In this document: in pieces, positions 45,857 to 56,719 of the stretch
Layout of the letters: the number at the start of each line of letters is the position of its first letter
Numbering within the stretch: the stretch's first letter is position 1
Origin: Glomus cerebriforme
Taxonomy: Eukaryota; Glomeromycota; Glomeromycetes; Glomerales; Glomeraceae
Assembly (NCBI GenBank): GCA_003550305.1
Contig: QKYT01000128.1
Location: 134,425-194,550 of the forward strand
Direction: 5' to 3'
Length of the DNA: 60,126 bases
Made by a program: the position numbers and the translations under genes
The notes under the pieces: generated by a model
Seen by the model: the letters and a program-made list of their open reading frames with translations, nothing else
What the model was told of the DNA's origin: nothing
Database searches by the model: none

Positions 45857-46620
45857 ATTTTAGGCTACGGTTTTGAGAATAGAAATGGTAAGTTTCACAT
45901 ATATTGCGAAACTTAGTAATTTTTTTTTTAATTTTTTTTTAATTAGAAACATCTATTAATGATTCTTTATTTTTTTTATAGATTTTGGTTTGATGCAACT
46001 AAGTGGGTAAGTTTTGCAACATTTTGTTATGAAACTTCTTTTTTTTTAATTAGAAACGCATATTAATGTTTCTTTATATATAATAGAATGAGTTTTGCGA
46101 AATAACTTTTTTTTCACATTAATTTTTAATTAGAATGTTTACTAACATTTTTTTTAATTATTTTTTTTTATAGATTTTGGGTTTGTGTAATGAAATGGAT
46201 GTTGATTAATGATTCTTTTCATTTTTTTTTCTGTAGATTTCAGGTTTGGGGATGAAATGGGTAAGTTTCACAAAATTTGGTACAAAACTTCTTTTTTTTT
46301 TTTAATTAGAAATGCACATTAACATTTATTTTTTTTATAGATTTCGAGTTTGGGTAATGAAATAGGTATGTTTCACAATATCTGTTGCGAAACTTCTTTT
46401 TTTTATATTTTTTATTAGAAATGTTAACTAATGTTTCTTTTTTACCTTATGTTAGTTTCAGATTTTGGATACTGGAAACACTGAAACAGTCAGTAAGTTT
46501 TATAACTTTAATTGTAAAATTGATTTTTTTTTAGAAAGAAACATTTTCTAACGGTTTAATTTTTTTTTTATAGTTCTTAAAATCTTTGAATCAAGTTTAG
46601 CATACAACTAGTTTCATAGG
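45857..46620 (+). repeat. Array B: six to eight tandem micro-exon-like units
   Basis: Cores starting with ATTTTGG or ATTTC lie at 45857-45887, 45982-46006, 46174-46198, 46237-46260, 46341-46365 and 46462-46492 (31, 25, 25, 24, 25 and 31 bases). Each follows a T-rich tract ending in TAG or CAG. Five of six are followed by GTAAG or GTATG (GTAAGTTT in most); one lost the GT after 46198. CTAAT-, TTAAT- or CTAAC-type branch-like words precede most acceptors. A unit near 46080 seems to have lost its core, and a degenerate one lies at 46574. The core sequences are unrelated to Array A, yet the architecture is the same. The gene at 47272 lies about 650 bases downstream. Confidence 0.75.
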
Positions 46621-47271
46621 TACCTTTGAAACTTAATTTCTCTTTCGCTTTTTTCATTAGAAAGGATATTTTTATTTTATAAGCTAGGCTCAGCTTCTAT
46701 TTCGGAAGATGGAAGATAATAAGTTTTGCAAGTAAATTTTGAAACTATATTTTTTTACAAAAAACTTTTATTAATGTTTCTTTTCATTATTTAACTTTTT
46801 TCTTTAATAATTATTATAATGATTTGAAATTGAAGTTGTTGATTAGGTAATTTATAATTGTAACTTTAAAATTAACACAGTTATATGCATTTTTTAACGT
46901 GTTTTCAACTAAATTAATATTATATTTATTTAAAATTAATGTTTCATAAAGGCTTTATTTCTTACTGAGCTTCTCTAATGCTAAAAATCAAAGGAGTTGA
47001 CAATTATGTTTGAATAAATTAACTCTGAACCTTTTTGGCTGCTTTAGTTATTTTGAGCACTATAATATGATCTTGCAGACTGTATATTTTTAACTGTATT
47101 TGGACTAAATAATTTACAAAGTTGTATTAATAACTATTAGTAATATTATATATATACAGTATATTATATGATGTTTAATGAATAATTTTGATAATTTATT
47201 CTTAGAAATTTTTTTTAAAAAAATTAAAAGAAATTACAAATTTTTTATTTTTAAAATATTTTCATATAACC
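46621..47271. promoter_or_regulatory. Upstream region of the P-loop NTPase gene
   Basis: AT-rich DNA between the end of Array B and ATG 47272. No open frame links them. It must hold the promoter or an upstream intron of the NTPase gene. No TATA element could be singled out in this composition. Confidence 0.3.
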
Positions 47272-49428
47272 ATGTCAATGATAGAAAATATTAATAAAGA
47301 ATTAAGAAATATAAGTGATGACTTTCCTGATGGTATTTATTAAATAATGTTTTTTGATTTTTTATATTTAAATTAATTATATATTTTTATTTATTTATTA
47401 GGTTTACAATATGTAAAACCAAAACCTTTACTTTCAACTATTGGTTATAATTGGGTATATCAACCAGATCCATCTTTATATCAAATATTACAAAAAGAAT
47501 TTAAAAATCATTATAAATATTATCGTCAAGGACAATTTAGACAATCATATATGCCTATGTATTTTTTTCTTTCTGGAGCTGGTACAGGAAAATCTCGAAA
47601 TGCTACTGAATTTTATAATACAACAATTAAATGTTTTGAAAAAGAAGGCGATTCAGAATTAAAAAATATGATTCAAAATGCTTTAGTATTTAATATTACA
47701 TTTGAAAATGATACTAGTTTAAGACAAGAAGTAGAATTAGATGCATATAAAGCTATTGGTACTAGAATGTTATTACAACTTCTTCATACTATGAATATTG
47801 ATGAAATTATTTCAACCTATAAAGCACCAAATCCATGGGAAGTTTTACAATTAATTGCTAAAAATAAAAAACAGGATTTAAAAAGGATTCCAGTTTTTTT
47901 AATTGTTGATGCTTTACAACATATTATGTATAATTCAAAAGAAAATATAGTGAATTCAGAAAATAATAATACCATAAATTCAAATGATAATATAATGAAT
48001 TCAAAAAAGTTTTATCAAACTATAATGGATATTGGAGATCTTGGATGTAAGGGTACTTTTTTAATTCCATGTTGTACTGCTACAATTACTGGTCCAATTG
48101 ATTCTTTTTTAAATACATTATATCGTAAATGTATATATTTACCAGTTCCTTCTTTACATCCTCCAACTGTTTATCAAAAAGATACTAAAAAATCAACTAA
48201 AGTTTTTCAACAAAACTTTATTACAGAAATTCTTGTAGGAGATTGTGGAGGACATGGAAGGGCTCTTGAAATTTTGCAAAAAGTTTTAATGAAATATAAT
48301 ATTAATGAATGCAATCTTGATTTATTAATGGATGACCTATATAATTCATTTACTAAGCAATATGTTGATGCTTTTAATCTTTCTGATAATGAAGCCAAGA
48401 TTATTGCAAAAGCAATATTAACTCACCAACTTTTAGATCTTGATGAAGAGATTCCTAAAACAAATAAAACTCCAAATCAACTTCTTCAAAATGGACTTAT
48501 TCGATTTGAACGAGTTGGACCTTCTACATTTAGAACAGGATATCTTACTGTACCATATATATGGATTTGGATATTGGCAGAAAAAATTGGAGTGAAAGAA
48601 TTACTTCAAAAATGGCAATTTGAAGAACAAAAATTAAAATCAACATCAAAAGTACAATTTTGGCGAAATTTTGAACATTTTATTGCAACTTTTCGTTGTT
48701 TAAAATCACAAATAATAGAAAATGAATTAACAAAAATTTCTGAGGTTCATTCAGGAGCACGATTAAATGGAGATATTGAATTTAAAAATCATCCTTTAGA
48801 ATTGGAAATTGTATCTAATCCGGAATCTACAAATTCTGAAAATACTAATAATAATGTTATATGTGAAGATAAAATTATTAATTTTCAACAAGGTAAACAT
48901 TGTCTTGTCAATTATTCATCTGATAACTATGGTGATTCTTTTATTAGATTAAATCCAAAACAAAATAAATCCTTAATTTTGAATGAAGTTCATCAATACA
49001 AATTTTGGAATGATGAAAAAGTTAATCAAGAAGTTTATTTGAAAGAACGAAAAAAAGCTGCATCAAAATCAGATTTTTTTATTCTTTTTACAACTAAAAA
49101 TTGCAATAAATTTGAACTTCCACAATATTCTGGAATTGTAGATAAAGAAAATTGGAACAAATATTTTGGGCCATTTGCTCATAGAGCATATAGATTTGCT
49201 ACACCTCTTGATATTAATACTGCAAATTATATTGATCTACAGCAAATAAGGTCTATTGGTCCAAAAAATGCAAGAGAAATCTTATCAAAGAGACCATTTA
49301 CAGATATTACAAATGCAATGAAAAAAACAGGACTAGGAAAAAATGTATTAGAAAAATTCAGATTTTCTATTAGAAATTATCATCATAATCTGGTTCGTGC
49401 AAGTCGCAATATATGTCATTTTATATAA
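47272..49428 (+). CDS. Crinkler-type P-loop NTPase with C-terminal nuclease/HhH region
   Basis: Exon 1 is 47272-47332 and exon 2 is 47402-49428, with a 69-base GT-AG intron. The product is about 695 residues with no disruption. FFLSGAGTGKSRNATEF near residue 80 is a Walker A motif. RIPVFLIVDALQH near 190 fits a Walker B strand. GDCGGHGRALEIL near 275 resembles the sensor region of effector-type STAND-like ATPases. Near 410-540 a second domain (EVHSGARLNGDIEFKNHPLE and EVYLKERKKAASKSDFFILF) fits a restriction-nuclease fold. The C-terminus has a helix-hairpin-helix: LDINTANYID, then IRSIGPKNAREILSKRPF. NTPase plus nuclease tips are known from Crinkler effectors. The usual Crinkler header is absent. 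Location and target are unknown. Confidence 0.8.
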
Positions 49429-50505
49429 TTAAATGTATGGATTTTATATAATAATAAAATATTTTTTTCACAATAATTATTTATATTATCATGTTGTTAT
49501 TTGTAATATTGTTCTTGGAAAGTAGAAAATTTTATCTTATCTAATTATACAATATAGGTAATCATTATTTACAAGAGCTGTCATATTAAAAAATTTTCTT
49601 CATTGACAATGTCATCAAATAATTATTGTTGATGTCGTTACCAAGCAAAATCTCCTATTAAAAGGATGATTGTGTTATTTAAAAACAATTAAAAACCAGT
49701 TAAAATTGTTAAAATTAGAATTTCATCATATTTTATATTACAGTATTTACAAATTGGACATTCACCAACACTATACAAGAACAAAAATGAGGGTAACTAT
49801 TTTTCCAGAATATTAACAAATTATTTTATGATCACTCAAGAAATTATAATTTTTTTATTATGAATCCTTCTGATTTTTTGTAAACTACAGTATTAAATGC
49901 TTAAATCTTATAATGCTGGATTGAATTAAAAAGTATTCATTAATTAGAATGGTAACGTATCTTAATCTTTTATCCCGTAATCATTCATTAGACGTGATTT
50001 AAAATTTAAATTTTACTAATTATCTATTATTCTATTGTTCATCACATACTTTATATATTGAGTAACAAATACATTTTTTTTCACTTGAAAAAAAATGTTC
50101 GTTAATTGCTTAAATAAGGTTCTTGAATATTTAGAAGATGATATGAATAGTTTATATTCATATTTACTGGTTAATCTCTTTGGTGTGAGATTTCAGTGAG
50201 AATTTTTTGGAAAAATGGTTGTAATTATGAAGCTCCAAATTTTTGTATCTTAATTGTTTGTCTTCCCAACAAGTCAAAAGAAATCCTATATGAGAATAAG
50301 ATTATTTATTATTTTAACCCCAACATCAAATCCTCCAATGTTTAATTATGCATCATTTTGTAGAGTTTTATCTGTTAATCAATTTTATTATTAGATAGAA
50401 CAAATTCCACATGAAAATCAACGATCTATTTCAGATAAATCTATAATTATGTATGAGTCAAAGTAGCTCTTTAAAAGAAATGATTCATTTTGGAAAACTT
50501 TTATC
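49429..50505. other. AT-rich spacer with protein-like fragment
   Basis: Mostly low complexity. Near 50195-50340 the plus strand stays open as WKNGCNYEAPNFCILIVC and PNKSKEILYENKIIYYFNP, then stops accumulate. It may be the end of a decayed gene; no family was recognised. Confidence 0.3.
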
Positions 50506-50510
50506 CTGGA

Positions 50511-52632
50511 GCAATTCAAAAGTTTGTTAGCGTAGATAAAAAATCGTGAAAAAATGTCACAATCAGAATTACTGATTTATTAATGTAAAAAATAAATTGC
50601 AAAGATTCGATAATACATAAACTTGTTTTACAAAGTGAAATAGAGTTTCTATGCTAATGTCTACCAGTTCATCTAAGGCTCTAAGCTATCTATAACGATA
50701 ACTAACACAATATTCCAATATTAACTCTAATCTGATTTCACTTGTTTCCATCATCGGTATTCTGGATAGAACAAAATTGTCATCAGTTATACATAGTGCA
50801 GAGTCAGAAATAATTAACAATGTAAAACTCACCAAAAGTTTATGATCTCTGCCTAATAAGGTCCTCGAAATTTCAGAACAAAAAAATAGGTATTAGCACT
50901 GTAAGCTCTAAGTCGCTTCCTCGCAAAGGTGAAAAAATATATTCATTCATACCTTAATTGCGAAATGTCTCGTCCGTACTTCAATAATTCACTTTATTAA
51001 TTAAAAAAGCTAGTCAAATTCGGTCGATCGTATGACCACTCACGGGATACAATATAGCACAAAACAATTTGACACGTAATTACATAAAATCATTAATAAT
51101 GTAAAAATGGATGTAAAAATGGATAACGTCAACTTTGTCTCTATTTTTGATAACCTAAATCTTCATGTCAAATCAATGGACTCCTCCACTAAGAACAGAA
51201 TGGATGCTAAACGAGGTAATTTTTAGCTGTTTATGAGAAATAGGAAAAAAAAATTCTTAAGTAATTTTCACCCTAGATCTGGGAGTGCAACAAAAGAATG
51301 GCGAGGAGGAGCAGAAAGGGATGGAGAGTATACAACAAAATTCTTCTTCCGTATAGGAGAAACAACCGTATTTTCAACAATCTCGATGGACGTCCAGAAC
51401 TGATAAGATTGAGGGTGAATGGGGCAATGATCACTATAGCAATCCTACCAGATACTCTCTGTTATTTGTATATGATCAATTTAAGCTTCCCAAGGAGAAC
51501 TTCAAAAAATCACAGGAAAAATCACATGAAATATCTGAAACAAGTGAAGCTACTTGTCCAGCACCAAAATCAGATTTGTCAGTGGTTAACTATAATAGTG
51601 CCGAGTCACAAAAAGCAACCATGCACAGTCAACGTTTCCTGGAAATCAAACCAGAAAATGATTGTCAACCTTGCATTTGGTGCATCAGTTACAACTCACA
51701 ACCCAAGAGACAGGAGACGATTATGCGCACTACGGCAGGGGAACGACCATTACCTTCTTTCTCGGGATCAGCATGGAATGATGATTCTGTCAGAAGAAGA
51801 TTGGGAGTTCGGGAACTGCTCGGAGATGAATGCTTGGACTTCCTTATGCCGGTGGAGACCGGATCTCCAAATCAAGTCCCGAACAATAACAGTATACGAA
51901 AGAGAAACAATGGAACCATGCAAAAATTGCAAAGCTATTCAGAATTGGTTGACACGTTAAAGAATGATCGCGAGTTTCGTGAATTCCGTAGACATACAGA
52001 TGAACAACGGTTAATTGACCAAGAGAATAGGGAATACTTTGATAAAACATATGGTATCACCTATATTCACCCACTTCTTGTAGATCGTTCTGGACTGGTT
52101 TTTCTGTTTTTAGATAATCGTGGTATCATGTTTAAGTGGAGTGAAATGACACAAGATATGCATGTCTTGGGGATTAATAAAATGGAAGGTCTTGCAAATT
52201 ACCTTTACCACCCAGACAAGGTGTGTGCCATTATGGAAGACACCGGTGAGCTGGTACCTATAGTGGAACTTAATCGTCGTGTAAAGGAAGAGTTGGAAAA
52301 GGAAGAATTGGAAAAGAAAAAGTTGGCGGAGAAAAATAGAGAAAAAAGGTTGGCAAAGAAAAAAAGGTTGGCAGAGAAAAAAAGGTTGACAGAAGAAAAG
52401 CAAAAGTGATATGGGCGTTTCACTATAAAAAATACATGTTTGTCATTGATCTTTCTGGTTGGTGGGTTTTTAGAATCATATTCTCTGGTTGGTTATTATC
52501 ATTTATCACGTAATCTTTTTACCTTTATTTTTTTATGTTGTCTTGGAATTTTTTTTTGCTGAACATTATTGTATATGGTGAGTTTCTGTATACGTGAGAT
52601 GATGCTTTGCGATTTTATTGTACTAAATAACT
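50511..52632. repeat. Segmental duplication, copy 2
   Basis: Second copy of the unit at 41146-43312, in the same orientation. It begins ATTCAAAAGTTTGTTAGC and ends TTGTACTAAATAACT. Here the coiled-coil gene is absent to the left, so the duplicated block starts at the 5' end of that gene and carries only family F. Confidence 0.8.
51107..52409 (+). CDS. Lineage-specific family F, best preserved copy (one in-frame TAG)
   Basis: Exon 1 is 51107-51215 and exon 2 is 51277-52409, with a 61-base GT-AG intron. Exon 1 gives MDVKMDNVNFVSIFDNLN. Exon 2 is open except for TAG at 51354-51356, where the sister copy at 42 kb has CAG. Past it, 350 codons run without a break: EGEWGNDHYSNPTRYSLLFV, CQPCIWCISYNSQPKRQE, ELLGDECLDFLMPVE, GITYIHPLLVDRSGLVFLFL, WSEMTQDMHVLGINKME, EDTGELVPIVEL, and a tail of Glu/Lys heptads ending EEKQK. 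The tail should form a charged coiled coil. CxxCIWC hints at metal binding, but no known domain was recognised. Four copies in 33 kb show expansion. It is a recent pseudogene or a stop-readthrough candidate. Confidence 0.6.
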
Positions 52633-52700
52633 AGACTATGGTCACTATACTAAAATCTATACTGCACTAAAAACAAAAGCTTCTCTTTTTCTTCCCTATA

Positions 52701-52750
52701 TTGTTAATGGTTTGGGCATTGCTCCAGTTGGTTCGATTCCAACAAACAAC
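52701..52750 (+). pseudogene. Second tRNA-like relic without anticodon arm
   Basis: A perfect T arm (GTTGG, loop TTCGATT, CCAAC at 52727-52743) with an intact box B is followed by AAACAAC, which can pair with TTGTT at 52701-52705 as a reduced acceptor stem. In between, GGTTTGGGCATTG resembles the 3' part of a D arm. There is no room for an anticodon stem-loop. Weaker than the relic at 5827 because box A is not convincing. Confidence 0.35.
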
Positions 52751-54795
52751 TACAAAAAAAAAAAGAAAAAAAGAAGTTTAATAAAATGGTTTAAAGAAAG
52801 ATTTGGGATTTATCAAAACTTACCAGGATTTCTGTGTAGAAAATTCTTCGAAATTCCGTCGCCCATTCGTATGATTCGTCCGGCAATATCGATATCTACA
52901 AAAAAAATAAAGAAAATAACGTTAAAAATATTATTAAAAAAGATTAAAAAAAGCCCCCTCCCCGCCCAAAGTCTGGTTCGTATGATTCGTACGACGATAC
53001 CTACAAAAAAAAAAAGAAAAAAAAAGTAAACGTTAATCGTTAAATATACTGTACATATAATGGATATAATAGTAGATCATATACTATATATAGTTACACT
53101 TAATTTTGTGAATCAAAGATTGAACGTTAATCTTAATCTCAAGCTAATCCTAATCTCAATCTTAATCCAATCCTAATCACGCAATTTGTGAAGACGCCCA
53201 GTGTTTTAATATTATGGGGAAATATTCATTTTTAATAAACTGATGAAAAAAATTTTGATTTTTATATATAAACTAGTAATGTGTGATATATTTGACAATT
53301 GTTTTATACCTTGTATAGTTGTATTTGAAAAACAAAAATCATAATGTCAGAAAAGTTCTAAAAATACTTAACTACCTATTACAATACAAAGTCAAATTTT
53401 TTATTTTGATCTATAAAATTAATAATAAATTATACAGTATTAGAATAAATAAAGTTATATATATATAAGTTAATTTTCAATTGAGAAATAAAAATTAAAT
53501 AATCTACCTGTATAAATAGCTTCAGAATGTGTTTCATATGATAAGCTAATAGAAGGTACATCACGCACTACTAGTTTACTGATAAAGCTGCTGCTAATTC
53601 TAATTATTCTATTTACAATTCAATATGGAACTGAAGAAAAATTTGACTTGCTTTTGTATTTACTTTCTTTCTTCATGATGTTCTTATAATATTTGATGAA
53701 ATAAAAACCAGAAGAAACTAATGAAATTATGGAATGGTTTGTTCCTTGAACTCAAAATTTTGTAGAATAAAAATGGGAAACGTACAAACTCATAAAGTAT
53801 TACAAAGAGCAAAGTCAGGTTCATTTAATATAGAATTAATTCAACAAGCTTGTGAATGTGTTTGATTCTTAAAAATTAAACCCTATTCCATTCTTGGTCA
53901 CTTTTATAAAAATCTCATTTGGTGGATTAAGATTATTATTATGTCGCAAACTGATGCATTACTTTAAAAAATTCTTCCAATATATATATTGATTTATGGT
54001 CAAAATAAATTTATTTGCAAATTTTGAGAAATAATCATTTGGTATTTGTATTACGTTCGTATTTTTAAACAATTTAATATTAGTTTTTATTCATTTTTAG
54101 TAAATACTGTATAATAATGAAGTTGATTAAAATTACAAAATTATAAAAAAAAAAAATAAAAGAAATGTTATAAAGTCAAAAAATTCTTTTAAATTATAAA
54201 AATTGAATTATTGAAATTATATCTTCCACCAAATAATAAACTAAAAATTAATATAATAACTATTCTGTATGTTTTCCAAAATAATAACTATTTATACTGT
54301 ATCTATTTCTAATTGATTTTTGTTGTTATACCCAATTACCCATTTCTTTGTTGTCCTTTATCTCATACATCAAGTTCTTAGTATGAATTCTATTTATCTT
54401 ATACCATATGATTTTGACTATTTGTTATCATCAATTTGCTCCTATTTTTTGTTATTTTGATTTATTATTATTTCTCCTTTTTGTTCATAATTCAAATTTT
54501 TCTGGATTCACTTTAGATTTGATATAAACTTTAAAGTTGTAAATTTCCTGTTTTGAATTTCCTTTTATGTTTGTTTCATTATATGTTGACTTATTCTTTT
54601 TATGCCTATTTGTTCAATCATTTCCATGTTCTTTCTTCAATTCACATAGTATTCCATTTAATTTTCTACAATATTGGTTGTAAAGGAGAAATTGCTAATG
54701 GCGAGGAAATCGTAGATAAACTTCGTCTAATCCAACTCCTACAATGAATTCTTCAATAATTTTGTTATTACTATTATGTTATTTGTTCTGTTATT
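52751..54795. other. AT-rich DNA without recognised genes
   Basis: A basic Lys-rich frame (52712-53029) arises from poly-A tracts and is not supported as a gene. A 30-codon frame at 53771 (MGNVQTHKVLQRAKSG) looks protein-like but isolated. From 54300 the plus strand is T/C-rich. Confidence 0.35.
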
Positions 54796-54799
54796 AAAA

Positions 54800-54995
54800 A
54801 TGTCAATCATTGGTTTATTATCCTTTCTGATATTTTCTTCTTAGTGCTTCTTTCACCATCTGTTTCTGCCCGAGTTATAAATCTTTTGGTTATATCCATG
54901 AAATGAATCAAATTTTCTTTTAAAATCATTAAATCTTCATTTTCTCCAAGTCTGGATGGGTATTGTATTACATAAGCTCATAAATAAAGTAGTCA
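54800..54995 (-). pseudogene. Protein-like fragment, unknown
   Basis: The minus strand is open with a protein-like composition: AYVIQYPSRLGENEDLMILK, then ENLIHFMDITKRFITRAETD and ERSTKKKISERII, then a stop. It adjoins the dispersed repeat at 55010. Family not recognised. Confidence 0.3.
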
Positions 54996-55008
54996 ATATG
55001 AGGAAATG

Positions 55009-55250
55009 GTAAGGGAATTCTAATCTAAACCAAACCAGCCAGATCTGACCAGTCTTTCCTTGCCTGATACGAAGAAGACCTCATATACAGTATAAGGAAG
55101 AGAAAAGGAAGTTTAAAGGAATTTAAAAAAAATACCAAACCCGCCAGATAGAAGATACTCGACTAACTGACTGGTATTACTGGTTTCCTTGCCTGATATG
55201 ANGAAGGCCNCATATACAGTATAAGGAAGATAAGAGGGAATATAAAGGTA
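55009..55250. repeat. Dispersed ~100-bp repeat, two tandem copies
   Basis: Copies at about 55009-55120 and 55133-55250 share CCAGCCAG or CCGCCAG, TTTCCTTGCCTGATA and CATATACAGTATAAGGAAGA. A third copy in the same orientation lies at about 58837-58955. The conserved core is about 90 bases. Confidence 0.7.
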
Positions 55251-55732
55251 AAGGAATAGTTGTTAAAAAGGATAGAGTGAAATAAACTTAGAATAATAAT
55301 TAGGTAGTTGTCAATAATTTTATCTTTAAAATAAGGTGAATGAGCTCTAAGGACATTTTAAAAAATAATGTGTAATTTTGAAAAAAAGGAGGTATTTATA
55401 ATTAAAATTTTAAGAATATAAAAATGAGTCAAAATTATCGATATAAATTACATCCCACAAAATTCCGATTTCTAAACCAAATATGGAATTTAATTTGCCA
55501 CATAATATATTGAAAATATGACTTCTCTTTGATTGTATATTACAAAAAAAATATATCTGTTATAGTCCAAACGCCAAATCTGACTTGGGATATAATCGGA
55601 TCATTTATTAAATGAGAGATCATGTAACTCATTTCGTAATTACCATAATAAATTCAAACTATTCCTTGAAATTGTAAAATTTTTTAAATTAATCACGTGA
55701 TGATGTGGTCACCACTACTAAAAGTTTAGAGA

Positions 55733-55967
55733 TGTTGTAGCCCAAACGTAACCATGTCCCGAATCCGACTTGGGATATCCCAAATCAAACTTNGGACAAT
55801 CCTATGTCCGAAATTTAACCATATCCCAAACAAAACTAGTAAATTTTAAGTGTTTAAGACGTCTCAAACTACCATTTAAGACTGGTTTAGTTTGGGACAT
55901 GGTCAAGTTTCGGATATAAGGTTTTCCCAAGTTTGATTTGGGACATGGTAGTGTTTGGGCTACAACA
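55733..55967. mobile_element. 235-bp MITE with TGTTGTAGCCCAAAC termini
   Basis: It starts TGTTGTAGCCCAAAC and ends with the inverse GTTTGGGCTACAACA. Internal repeats are of the type ACCATGTCCC and GGGACATGG. GAGA flanks both sides and could be a 4-bp target duplication. A partial relative (TTATAGTCCAAACG then ACTTGGGATAT) lies near 55560-55600. No coding capacity. Confidence 0.7.
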
Positions 55968-56179
55968 GAGACAAACATTTTTGATACAAATATTCTATAA
56001 TAAAAGAAAATAAAAATAAGCCATATTGTATTAACTATTACTTAATTATAAATTCTCAATTTTTATATTATGGTCACTTAACAATTAATTGGTTTAAATA
56101 AATTGTTAGAATATTATTATTTGAACGAAATAATAATACAATAAATGAAATCGATTGAAAAAACTTTAGATTTCATTAC

Positions 56180-56715
56180 AAACATAGATCTATGAAACAA
56201 GTACAGTTACAATAGAAAGGAGCTACAGAATATAAACTTACTGAAAATTTTGCCAACATATAAATTATTAAAAGAAAAAAAATATAATAACATAGTGGAA
56301 AGTGCTTGTAAAAAATGTAATCAAGAAAAGGAAACAAGGTAGCATCTATGGATTTGCAGTAAGAACAACTAAAGGACAGTAGAGCGGAAGAAGAGAAAAG
56401 GATTATAAAATACATAAAATTTAAATGTATACANAATTGGAAAAGATATCAAGAATTCTGAAAAATAGAAAGTAGATGAAATAACAATAGGGACTATTAA
56501 AAAAAACAATTATAAATATAGATATATGATATAAAAAATGTGAGAAGGTTTTAAGATTAAGAGAATAGAAGGAAAGGAAAAGTATATAAATGTGAAATAA
56601 ACAATGTAAAGAAAAAAACACAAAAAAAAGTAATAAACACGCAAGAAGGAAAAATAATAAAAGAAACAAAATATTAACAGAAATAAAATGACATAGAATA
56701 TAAATAGCACAACAA
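56180..56715 (+). pseudogene. LINE C-terminal zinc-knuckle remnant
   Basis: The plus strand encodes ESACKKCNQEKETR, stop, HLWICSKNN near 56300-56370: a C-x2-C ... H-x3-C motif of the type found at the end of non-LTR reverse transcriptase polyproteins. A Lys-rich tail broken by stops follows. No reverse transcriptase core was found nearby, so only the 3' end survives. Confidence 0.35.
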
Positions 56716-56719
56716 ATAA

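Noticed and set aside
56421..56710. Hydrophobic minus-strand frames resembling membrane proteins
   Set aside because: They come from A/G-rich low-complexity DNA read in reverse; the plus strand carries the LINE-like knuckle instead.
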